From Roseicella sp. DB1501 (GTDB lineage Bacteria; Pseudomonadota; Alphaproteobacteria; Acetobacterales; Acetobacteraceae): a stretch of 53,406 bases of DNA. Shown here one piece after another: positions 40,141 to 47,590 of this stretch (the stretch's first letter is position 1; every line of letters begins with the position of its first letter). The notes beneath the pieces are model-generated. The model was not told where the DNA came from. It made no database searches and saw only the letters and a program-made list of their open reading frames with translations. The stretch lies in contig NZ_JABFHG010000022.1 in the NCBI RefSeq assembly GCF_013112485.1, forward strand, positions 1 to 53,406, written 5' to 3'. The position numbers were made by a program, and so were the translations under genes.

Positions 40141-41040
40141 GTGGAAAACGCGAGACCTGTCGCGGCCATCTTCTGCAAGAGCTTCCGCCCGGATTTCGAG
40201 CGCCTGGAGCGTCTCGTCGACAGCGTCGAACGCTTCGTGGAACCCGATATCTGCTTGCTTCTCTCCGTCCCTGCGGAGGACCGGCGAGCTGCCGATGCCC
40301 AGTTTGGCCGCAACGGGCGGGTGCAGATCGTCTGCGACGAGGACTATGTCCGGAACGGCACGACGAAAGGCTGGGTCGGCCAACAGATCTGCAAGATGAA
40401 CGTCTTTCGGACCGGCTTCGCGGACCTCTACTTCGCCATCGATTCGGACAGTTACTTCATAAGGCCATTCGGGTATGCCGATTTCCATGATGAGGGCGGC
40501 TGTCCGAAGGTGATCGCCTCGCCAGTCTTCACTGGCTACGAGGACTGGAACACGCGCCTCAAGGCGTTGCTTGACGGTGCCGAACCACCCCCGCTTCCCA
40601 TCATACGACCCGAAGGGTCGCGGCCCCGGCTTGATCTGTCCGGGCTGCGGACGGCCAACCTCGCCACCCTGTCCGCCGGCGAGCGCGAACCTCTGCTGGA
40701 ATTGGTCTTCGGCCGGCAGACGCGTGGGCTGGCATTCCAGCCTTGCCAATTCCTTGCCGCGGCTGTGTTGCGAAGCCTGGAGGAGGATCTCCTTGCGCAG
40801 GACGTCAGCTTGCACGATGCGCTGCACATGGTGCCGTGGGAGTACAACTGGTACGGCAGCTACTGCCTGCATTCACGGCCCATCGCCCTGGCGCTGGTGA
40901 CTTCACCGACGATCATGTTCGCCACCCTGAACGCGGTCGAGAATGCGCGGCAGCGCGACCTCACGCATGCCGTGCTGGCGCGGCACTTCGCCGCGGTGCA
41001 GATGGCAGCGCGGCATCACGATACCCTGAGTCTGGAGTAA
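40141..41040 (+). CDS. DUF6492-type putative glycosyltransferase
   Basis: A GTG start gives a 299-residue cytoplasmic protein. AAIFCKSFRPDFERLERLVDS at the N-terminus, YFAIDSDSYFIRPF (a DxD-like metal site near residue 101) and WEYNWYGSYCLHSRP match the family I recall as DUF6492, a nucleotide-diphospho-sugar-transferase-like group found with surface-glycan genes. The gene and its upstream region, which contains ACTAATCCATAAGTTG, are less GC-rich than the surroundings. Together with the convergent glycosyltransferase it looks like a transferred pair. No acceptor or donor can be inferred. Confidence 0.65.
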   Translation: MENARPVAAIFCKSFRPDFERLERLVDSVERFVEPDICLLLSVPAEDRRAADAQFGRNGRVQIVCDEDYVRNGTTKGWVGQQICKMNVFRTGFADLYFAIDSDSYFIRPFGYADFHDEGGCPKVIASPVFTGYEDWNTRLKALLDGAEPPPLPIIRPEGSRPRLDLSGLRTANLATLSAGEREPLLELVFGRQTRGLAFQPCQFLAAAVLRSLEEDLLAQDVSLHDALHMVPWEYNWYGSYCLHSRPIALALVTSPTIMFATLNAVENARQRDLTHAVLARHFAAVQMAARHHDTLSLE

Positions 41041-41050
41041 TGGAATCCAC

Positions 41051-41076
41051 GGCGCGGCCGATGCATCGGCCGCGCC
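41051..41076. terminator. Perfect 26-bp palindrome between convergent genes
   Basis: GGCGCGGCCGATG (41051-41063) is followed immediately by its exact reverse complement CATCGGCCGCGCC (41064-41076). It lies between the stops of the two convergent glycan genes and probably acts as a shared terminator. Confidence 0.7.
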
Positions 41077-41091
41077 GCCAGTTCGTCGGCG

Positions 41092-42120
41092 TCAGGCCGC
41101 CGCCATCTCCACCATATGCTGCGCGGCTTCCAGCAGGCGATGCGCGCCATGCTCGCGCTGCGCGAAGCGGCGCCCCTCCTCGCCGAACTGCCGCAGGCTG
41201 CCCGGGTCGCCCAGCAGGCCGGCGACGGCCGCTTCCAACTCGCCGGTGCCGACGAGACGGACACCGGAGCCTTCGCCGAAGCTGCCCTGGATGGCGGCGG
41301 CATGCGCGACCACCGGGGTGCCGCAGGCAAGGGATTCGATCAGGGCGCGGGGAACACCCTCCCAGAGGGAGGAATGCACCATGAGGCGCGCTCGCCCGAG
41401 CTGGGCCAGGACATCGGCATTTGGCAGCGCACCTAGGAGGCGGATGCGGTCGTGCCCCGCCGCCGCGGCAGCCACCTCATCCTGCATCTCGCCGCTGCCG
41501 ATCATGGCGATGCTGAAGCGCCCGAAGAATGGGCGCAGCGCGATCTGATTTTTTCGCGCCTCGAAGGTGCCGACATTGATGATGTCGTAATGTGGGGCGT
41601 GGCCCTGGCGCTCGGCATGCACCCGGTCGGCGACGGTCCAGTCGATGAATTTGGGCAGGATCCGGCAGGCGACCCCATCTCCGGCAGCGGTCCTGACCGC
41701 CGCCATCTGGCTCCCGCTCTCCGCGAACACGAAGCGGGCCGCCGCGAGTTCGGGCTCCACGGCATTGCCGCCGAGGATAAAGCCGATCTTCGGGCGGGAT
41801 GCCGCCAGGGCGGCGAGGATGAACGGGACGATGTCGTAGCCTATTCCCTTGAAGACGATGGCATCCGGCCTGTCCGCGGCCAGTGCGTCGCGCAGGGCGG
41901 TGGAAACGCTGCGGTGCGGTGCGGCGGAGCGATCATCGGCCGGAAAATAAACAACCGGGACAGTGTCGGCGAAGACGTCGCGCTTGAAATCGCTCCCGCC
42001 GTAAACCCGATAGATGGCGGCGTCATGTCCCTGCCGAACGAGCTCCTGCGCGATTACAGCTTCCCGGATTTCACCAAAGAGCTCCGACGCAGGATGGGAC
42101 AGAATGATTCGGATTTTCAT
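41092..42120 (-). CDS. GT4-like glycosyltransferase
   Basis: Start at 42120 (MKIRIILSHPASELFGEIRE); the frame is open ten codons upstream without better support. The 342-residue GT-B protein has an N-terminal domain with GHDAAIYRVYGGSDF and IVFKGIGYDIVPF. The donor-binding half carries INVGTFEARKNQ, MIGSGEMQDE and the EX7E-type motif HSSLWEGVPRALIESLACGTPVV. It transfers an unknown sugar. The gene start and upstream DNA are AT-rich for this window. It converges on the DUF6492 gene across a perfect palindrome. Confidence 0.83.
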   Translation of the reverse strand: MKIRIILSHPASELFGEIREAVIAQELVRQGHDAAIYRVYGGSDFKRDVFADTVPVVYFPADDRSAAPHRSVSTALRDALAADRPDAIVFKGIGYDIVPFILAALAASRPKIGFILGGNAVEPELAAARFVFAESGSQMAAVRTAAGDGVACRILPKFIDWTVADRVHAERQGHAPHYDIINVGTFEARKNQIALRPFFGRFSIAMIGSGEMQDEVAAAAAGHDRIRLLGALPNADVLAQLGRARLMVHSSLWEGVPRALIESLACGTPVVAHAAAIQGSFGEGSGVRLVGTGELEAAVAGLLGDPGSLRQFGEEGRRFAQREHGAHRLLEAAQHMVEMAAA

Positions 42121-42160
42121 GGGGCCGGCGCGATTGTTTATTCTTATCAATCAGCAATCT

Positions 42161-42667
42161 TTATAATAGTTTATTAATCGCCGCTTCCACCAGAACCTCC
42201 GGCGCCGCCTCCACCGACAGTTCGATCACCCCCTCCTCCGCGCCCGGCAACTCAAACGTCGCGAACTGGCTCGCCATCAGGCTCGGCGGCATGAAATGCC
42301 CCGGCCGCGCCGCCTGCCGCGCGCCGATCAACGCCGGGTCGCCCACCAGGTGCAGCAGCCGCAGCGCCGGCCGCCCGGCCCGCAGCCGGTCGCGATAGAT
42401 CCGCTTCAGCGCCGAGCAGGTGACGACGCCGCCCAGCCCCGCGCCGCTCCGCGCATCCACCCAGGCGCCGATCGCGTCCAGCCAGGGCCAGCGATCCGCA
42501 TCGACCAGCGCCTCGCCGCGGCTCATCTTCGCGATGTTGGCCGGCGGGTGGAAGGAATCGGCATCGGCGAAGGCGACGCCCAGCCGCGCCGCCAGCAGCG
42601 TGCCCACCGTGCTCTTGCCGGCCCCGGAGACGCCCATCACCAGGACCAGCGGCTTCGCCTCCACCAT
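42161..42667 (-). CDS. gntK: Gluconokinase
   Basis: Phosphorylates gluconate to 6-phosphogluconate. The 168-residue P-loop kinase has Walker A VMGVSGAGKSTVG at residues 10-22, FADADSFHPPANIAKMSRGEAL, VVTCSALKRIYRDRLR and GHFMPPSLMASQFATFE, all typical of thermosensitive-type GntK. It lies ten bases after gnd, so the two are co-transcribed and their reactions are consecutive. The last five codons (AAT AAA CTA TTA TAA) are strikingly AT-rich, as if the 3' end joins foreign DNA. Confidence 0.93.
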   Translation of the reverse strand: MVEAKPLVLVMGVSGAGKSTVGTLLAARLGVAFADADSFHPPANIAKMSRGEALVDADRWPWLDAIGAWVDARSGAGLGGVVTCSALKRIYRDRLRAGRPALRLLHLVGDPALIGARQAARPGHFMPPSLMASQFATFELPGAEEGVIELSVEAAPEVLVEAAINKLL

Positions 42668-42677
42668 GCCCGGCGTC

Positions 42678-43682
42678 TCAGCCCTTCGCATCGGCCGGCT
42701 TCGGCGGCTCCAGATGCCCGCCGAAGCCCTTGCGCTGGGCGGAGAGCACCTTGCCGGAGAAGCGCGCCTCGTCGCGGCTGGCGAAGCGGGCATAGAGCGC
42801 CGCTGAGAGCACCGGCGCCGAGACCGCCGTCTCCACCGCCGCCTGCACCGTCCAGCGGCCCTCGCCGCTGTCGCTCACATGGCCGGAGAAGCCGGCCAGC
42901 TCCGGATCGCTGGCCAGGGCCTGCGCCGTCAGGTCGAGCAGCCAGCTCGCCACCACGCTGCCGCGGCGCCAGGCCTCGGTGATGTCGGCGAGGTTGAGGC
43001 TCAGCCGCTGCTCCGGCGGCAGGGACTCGCTATCGGCATGCTTCAGGATGTCGAGCCCCTCGGCGAAAGCCTGCATCATCCCGTATTCGATGCCGTTATG
43101 GACCATCTTGGTGAAATGCCCGGCGCCGTTCGGCCCGGCATGCACATAGCCCTCCTCGGGCCGCGGATCGGCGCCCTCGTCCCGGACCCGCCCGGGCGTC
43201 GGCGCCGCCGCCGCCTTGCCCGGCACCAGCGCGGCGAAGATCGGGTCCAGCCGCCGCACCACCTCGGCCTCGCCGCCGATCATCAGGCTGTAGCCGCGCT
43301 CCAGCCCCCAGACGCCGCCCGAGGTGCCGATATCGAGGAAATGCAACCCCCTGGCGCGCAGCATGGCGCCACGGCGGACGCCGTCCTTCCAGAAGCTGTT
43401 GCCGCCATCGATCAGCACGTCGCCCGGGGCGAGCAGCCCGGCGAGCGTCAGCAGGGCCGCCTCGGTCGCCTCGCCCGCCGGCAGCATCACCCATACGGCG
43501 CGCGGCGGGGCGAGGGCGGCGACCAGCGCCTCCAGATCCGCCACGGCCTGCGCCCCCTCGGCGGCCAGCACCCGGCCCGGGGCCGGGTCGCGGTCGAAGG
43601 CGATGCAGGCATGCCCCGCCCGCAGCAGCCGCCGCACGATGTTGCCGCCCATCCGGCCGAGGCCGACCATGCCCAGCTGCAC
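42678..43682 (-). CDS. gnd: 6-phosphogluconate dehydrogenase, decarboxylating (short type)
   Basis: Converts 6-phosphogluconate to ribulose 5-phosphate and carbon dioxide, forming NAD(P)H. Start is the GTG at 43682 (MQLGMVGLGRMGGNIVRR). The 334-residue length and layout match the short YqeC/Gnd type rather than the 470-residue enzyme. The Rossmann motif is GLGRMG, the substrate loop IDGGNSFWKDG, GTSGGVWGLERG follows, and the catalytic Lys and His lie in HFTKMVHNGIEYG. The gntK-gnd pair would channel gluconate into the pentose phosphate pathway. Confidence 0.93.
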   Translation of the reverse strand: MQLGMVGLGRMGGNIVRRLLRAGHACIAFDRDPAPGRVLAAEGAQAVADLEALVAALAPPRAVWVMLPAGEATEAALLTLAGLLAPGDVLIDGGNSFWKDGVRRGAMLRARGLHFLDIGTSGGVWGLERGYSLMIGGEAEVVRRLDPIFAALVPGKAAAAPTPGRVRDEGADPRPEEGYVHAGPNGAGHFTKMVHNGIEYGMMQAFAEGLDILKHADSESLPPEQRLSLNLADITEAWRRGSVVASWLLDLTAQALASDPELAGFSGHVSDSGEGRWTVQAAVETAVSAPVLSAALYARFASRDEARFSGKVLSAQRKGFGGHLEPPKPADAKG

Positions 43683-43759
43683 CCGGTGATCCTTTCCGCA
43701 ACGGTGGCGAGAAAGGGGTGTGTAGCCCCGGCCGGTCGGGTCGGGGAAGCGGGCGGCGC

Positions 43760-43773
43760 GGCACGGAAATGGC
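43760..43773 (+). promoter_or_regulatory. Weak -24/-12-like motif upstream of xdhA
   Basis: GGCACGGAAATGGC keeps GG and GC at the spacing required by sigma-54 and the CACG block, but has TGGC instead of TTGC. A start near 43785 would leave a 34-base leader before the xdhA ATG. Suggestive only because of the nitrogen context. Confidence 0.35.
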
Positions 43774-43818
43774 TAAGCTCAATCCTATGAAAGGCGGAGC
43801 CATGCGAGACTGCGACCC

Positions 43819-45207
43819 ATGAGCGACCGCATCGGCTTCCTGCTCAACGGCGCGCCGGTCAGCCTGCCGGCCGGCACCTCGCCGACCATGACCCTGCTCG
43901 ACTGGCTGCGCGGCCCGGCCGGCCTCACCGGCACGAAGGAGGGCTGCGCCGAAGGCGATTGCGGCGCCTGCACGGTGGTTCTGGAGGCGGCGGATGGCGG
44001 CCGGGCGCCGATCAATGCCTGCCTCGCCATGCTCGGCCAGATGCATGGGCGCGCGATCCGCACGGTGGAGGGGCTGCGCGGCGAGGAGGGCGGGCCGCAT
44101 CCGGTGCAGCGCCGCCTGGCCGAGGCGGATGCCACGCAATGCGGCTTCTGCACGCCCGGCATCGTCATGGCCGCCTGGGCGCAGGCGCGCGAGGGCGGCG
44201 ACCCGCATGAGGCGCTGGCGGGCAATCTCTGCCGCTGCACCGGCTACCGGCCGATCCTCGACGCCCTCGCCGCCATGCAGGATGACAGGGCGCCGCCGCC
44301 CGTGCTGCCGGTGGCCGGCACGGCGTGTTTCACTGCCGAGGGCCAGGTCTTCCACCACCCGGCGAGCCTCGCCGAGCTGCTGCGGCTGCGGGCGGCGCAT
44401 CCCGCGGCGCTGCTGCTTGCCGGCGGCACCGATCTCGGCCTGCTGGCGAGCGAGCACCGCCAGCGCCCCGCCGCCGTCATCGCGCTCGACGCCGTGCCGG
44501 AATTGCAGGCTTGCACGGGCGATGCGGCGGGGCTGAGCATCGGCGCGGCGCTGCCCTATGGGCGGCTGCTGCCCTGGCTCGATGGCGGGCTGGCGCCCTT
44601 CGCCGCCCTGCTGCGCCGCCTCGGCTCGCGGCAGATCCGCAGCCTCGGCACGCTCGGCGGCAATCTCGGCACCGCCTCGCCCATCGGCGATGCCCTGCCG
44701 GTGCTGCTGGCCCTGGGCGCCGGGCTCCGCATCGCCTCGGCACGGGGGGAGCGGGCGTGCGCGGTGGAGGAGTTCCTCACCGGCTATCGCCGCACCACGC
44801 TGGCGCCGGACGAGGTCATCCTGGCCATCCGCCTGCCGCGCCCCGCCGCGGGCGAGATCCTCGTCTGCGAGAAGCTGTCGAAGCGACACGACCAGGACAT
44901 CGCGGCGGTGAGCGGCGCCTTCCTGCTGCGCGTCGAGGCGGGGCGCGTGGCCGCGGCCCGGCTCGCCTTCGGCGGCATGGGGCCAATGGCGGCGCGGGCC
45001 CGGGCGGCCGAGGCGGCGCTGACGGGGGCGCCCCTGGCACGTCCTGCCTTCGAGGCCGCGGCGGCGGCGCTGGCGCAGGATGTCGCGCCGCTCTCCGACT
45101 GGCGCGGCAGCGCCGCCTATCGCCTCGCCGCGGCGCAGGGGCTGCTGCGCCGCCTGCACTGGCGCATCGCCCGCCCGGACCTGCCGCTCGAGGTCCACGC
45201 GCTGTGA
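43819..45207 (+). CDS. xdhA: Xanthine dehydrogenase small subunit (Fe-S and FAD)
   Basis: A 462-residue electron-transfer subunit. Residues 1-85 hold the plant-type 2Fe-2S cluster (Cys43, Cys48, Cys51, Cys68; CAEGDCGAC). Residues 90-165 hold the second 2Fe-2S cluster (Cys108, Cys111, Cys138, Cys140; CGFCTPG, LCRCTGY). The FAD domain follows from about 180 (LLLAGGTDLGLL, SLGTLGGNLGTASPIGD) with the CO-dehydrogenase flavoprotein C-terminal domain. Electrons from hypoxanthine or xanthine oxidation pass through it to NAD. It overlaps xdhB by GTGA. A molybdopterin-inserting xdhC is not found in the window. Confidence 0.95.
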   Translation: MSDRIGFLLNGAPVSLPAGTSPTMTLLDWLRGPAGLTGTKEGCAEGDCGACTVVLEAADGGRAPINACLAMLGQMHGRAIRTVEGLRGEEGGPHPVQRRLAEADATQCGFCTPGIVMAAWAQAREGGDPHEALAGNLCRCTGYRPILDALAAMQDDRAPPPVLPVAGTACFTAEGQVFHHPASLAELLRLRAAHPAALLLAGGTDLGLLASEHRQRPAAVIALDAVPELQACTGDAAGLSIGAALPYGRLLPWLDGGLAPFAALLRRLGSRQIRSLGTLGGNLGTASPIGDALPVLLALGAGLRIASARGERACAVEEFLTGYRRTTLAPDEVILAIRLPRPAAGEILVCEKLSKRHDQDIAAVSGAFLLRVEAGRVAAARLAFGGMGPMAARARAAEAALTGAPLARPAFEAAAAALAQDVAPLSDWRGSAAYRLAAAQGLLRRLHWRIARPDLPLEVHAL

Positions 45208-47498
45208 CGGCGCATCCCGCACCCCCGCAGGCCGCCGCGCGCGGCATGGGCGCCGCGCTGCGGCAGGACAGCGCGCTGAAGCACGCGACCGGCGAGGCCC
45301 GCTTCCTCGACGACCTGCCCGAGCCGCCCGGCCTGCTGCATGCGGCGCTCGCCCTCTCCCCGGTCGCGCATGGCAGGCTGGCGCCGCTCGACCCGGCGCC
45401 GGCCCTGGCCCTGCCCGGCATCGTCGCGGTGCTGCGGCCGGGAGACATTCCCGGCCGCAACGACATCGCCTCAGCCGGCAGCAACGAGCCGCTGCTGGCC
45501 GAGGGCATGGTGGAGCATGCCGGGCAGCCGCTCGCCATCGTGGTCGGCATGACGCGCGACGCTGCGCTGGCCGGCGCCGCGGCGCTGCGGCCGGAGATCG
45601 CGCCGCTGCCGGCGATCCTCAGCCTCGAGGAGGCGATCGCCCGCGAGGCCTGGGTGATGCCGCCGCAGGAGATCCGCCGCGGCGATGCCGCCGCCGCCCT
45701 TGCCGCGGCGCCGCACCGGCTCGCGGGCGAGTTCCGCGCCGGCGGGCAGGAGCATTTCTATCTCGAGGGCCAGATCGCCCTCGCCTTGCCGGGCGAGGAT
45801 GGCGAGATGACCATCCATTCCTCCACCCAGCACCCGACCGAGGTGCAGCACATCGCGGCCCGCGTGTTGGGCTGCCCCTTCAGCCGCGTCACCGCGGTGA
45901 CGCGCCGCATGGGCGGCGGCTTCGGCGGCAAGGAGAGCAATGCGAGCTGGGTGGCCGCGGCGGCGGCGCTGGCGGCGCGGCATACCGGGCGGCCGGTGAA
46001 ATTGCGCCTGTCCCGCAAGGCGGACATGGCGGCGACCGGCAAGCGCCACCCCTTCCTCTATCGCTGGCAGGCCGGCTTCGACGGCACGGGCCGAATCCTG
46101 GCGCTCGACGCCACCCTGGCGGCGGATGCGGGCCACAGCCTCGACCTCACCGCCGGCGTCGTCTTCCGCGCCATCACTCATGCGCTCGGCTGCTGCGACG
46201 TGCCGGATGTGGCGCTGCGGGCGCTGGCCTGCCGGACCAACACCGTCAGCCACACCGCCTTCCGCGGCTTCGGCGGGCCGCAGGGGGCGCTGCTGATCGA
46301 GGATGTGGTGCACCGGGTGGCGGGCGCGCTCGGCCAGCCGCCGGAGGCGGTGCGGGCGCGCAACTTCGCCGGCGGCGAGAACGGCGCCGAGACGCCCTAT
46401 GGCCAGGCGCTGGAGGGGGCGCTGATCCGCCGGGTCTGGGCCGAGGCGCAGCGGGATGCGGACTGGTCGGCGCGGCGGCGGGAGATCGCCGCCTTCAACG
46501 CCGCGCATCCGACGCTGCGCCGCGGCCTCGGCAGCATGGTGCTCGCCTTCGGCATCTCCTTCGGCCAGATGCACATGAACCAGGCCGGCGCGCTGGTGCA
46601 TGTCTACACCGACGGCTCGATCCGCCTGAACCATGGCGGCACGGAGATGGGGCAGGGGCTCTTCATCAAGGTGGCGCAGGTGGTGGCCAGCGTCTTCGGC
46701 GTCGATGTGGACCGCATCGCCCTCTCCGCCACCAGCACGGCCGAGGTGCCGAACACCTCGCCCACCGCGGCCAGCACCGGCAGCGACCTCAATGGCTGGG
46801 CGGCGCATGCGGCGGCGAGCGCGATCCGCGGCCGAATGGCGGCGGTGGCGGCGGCGGAATGGGGTGTGCCGGCCGAGGAGATCGCCTTCGCCGAGGGCCA
46901 GGTGACGGCCGGCGGCAACCGCGCCATGGAATTCGGCGAACTCGCCCGGCTCGCCTACATGCAGCGGGTCTCCCTCTCGGCGACCGGCTTCTACCGCACC
47001 CCCGACATCCACTGGGACCGCGCCGCCATGCGCGGCGAGCCCTTCTTCTACTTCTCCTACGGCGCCGCGGCGGTGGAGGTGGCGGTCGACCTGCTGACCG
47101 GCGAGCATCGCTGCCTCGCCGCGCATCTGGTGCAGGATTGCGGCCGCAGCCTCAACCCGGCGGTGGATCTCGGCCAGGTGGAAGGCGCCTTCGTCCAGGG
47201 CCTCGGCTGGCTGACCTGCGAGGAGCTGTGGTGGGATGCCGAGGGACGGCTGCGCACCCTCGGCCCCTCCACCTACAAGATCCCGGGCAGCCGGGACGTA
47301 CCGCCGGTGCTGCGGGTGCGGCTGCTGGAGGGGGCGCCGGCGCGCTCGGAGACCATCTTCCGCTCGAAGGCGGTGGGCGAGCCGCCGCTGCTTCTGGCGA
47401 CGGCGGTGTGGAACGCGCTGAAGGATGCGATCGGCACCGACCGGCTGGACGCGCCGGCGACGCCGGAGCGGGTGCTGATGGCGATCCGCGGGGGCTGA
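45204..47498 (+). CDS. xdhB: Xanthine dehydrogenase large (molybdopterin) subunit
   Basis: Start is the GTG at 45204 overlapping the xdhA stop. The 764-residue protein belongs to the Mo-hydroxylase family: N-terminal hammerhead domain with ALKHATGEARFLDDLPEPPG, then the Mo-cofactor domain with MGGGFGGKESNASW, TAFRGFGGPQGALL and LNHGGTEMGQGLFIK. NTSPTAASTGSDLNG, CGRSLNPAVDLGQVEGAFVQG and the catalytic Glu in SKAVGEPPLLLA follow. It oxidises hypoxanthine and xanthine to urate, feeding the ureide steps encoded by puuE and allA in the same window. Confidence 0.96.
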   Translation: MTAHPAPPQAAARGMGAALRQDSALKHATGEARFLDDLPEPPGLLHAALALSPVAHGRLAPLDPAPALALPGIVAVLRPGDIPGRNDIASAGSNEPLLAEGMVEHAGQPLAIVVGMTRDAALAGAAALRPEIAPLPAILSLEEAIAREAWVMPPQEIRRGDAAAALAAAPHRLAGEFRAGGQEHFYLEGQIALALPGEDGEMTIHSSTQHPTEVQHIAARVLGCPFSRVTAVTRRMGGGFGGKESNASWVAAAAALAARHTGRPVKLRLSRKADMAATGKRHPFLYRWQAGFDGTGRILALDATLAADAGHSLDLTAGVVFRAITHALGCCDVPDVALRALACRTNTVSHTAFRGFGGPQGALLIEDVVHRVAGALGQPPEAVRARNFAGGENGAETPYGQALEGALIRRVWAEAQRDADWSARRREIAAFNAAHPTLRRGLGSMVLAFGISFGQMHMNQAGALVHVYTDGSIRLNHGGTEMGQGLFIKVAQVVASVFGVDVDRIALSATSTAEVPNTSPTAASTGSDLNGWAAHAAASAIRGRMAAVAAAEWGVPAEEIAFAEGQVTAGGNRAMEFGELARLAYMQRVSLSATGFYRTPDIHWDRAAMRGEPFFYFSYGAAAVEVAVDLLTGEHRCLAAHLVQDCGRSLNPAVDLGQVEGAFVQGLGWLTCEELWWDAEGRLRTLGPSTYKIPGSRDVPPVLRVRLLEGAPARSETIFRSKAVGEPPLLLATAVWNALKDAIGTDRLDAPATPERVLMAIRGG

Positions 47499-47556
47499 GC
47501 CCGGCCCGCAGGACGCCCGCCGGGACGTGCTTCGGGCCCCGAGGCGAATCCCGGGC

Positions 47557-47587
47557 CCCCACGAGGCCGCGCAGCCGCGTCGTGGGG
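47557..47587. terminator. Hairpin between convergent xdhB and glnD (family B, copy 3)
   Basis: CCCCACGA (47557-47564) pairs with TCGTGGGG (47580-47587). Read on the minus strand the segment closely matches copy 2, including the trailing GGGGGCCC and GGATT. It lies just after the glnD stop and faces xdhB, so it could serve both. Confidence 0.65.
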
Positions 47588-47590
47588 AGG

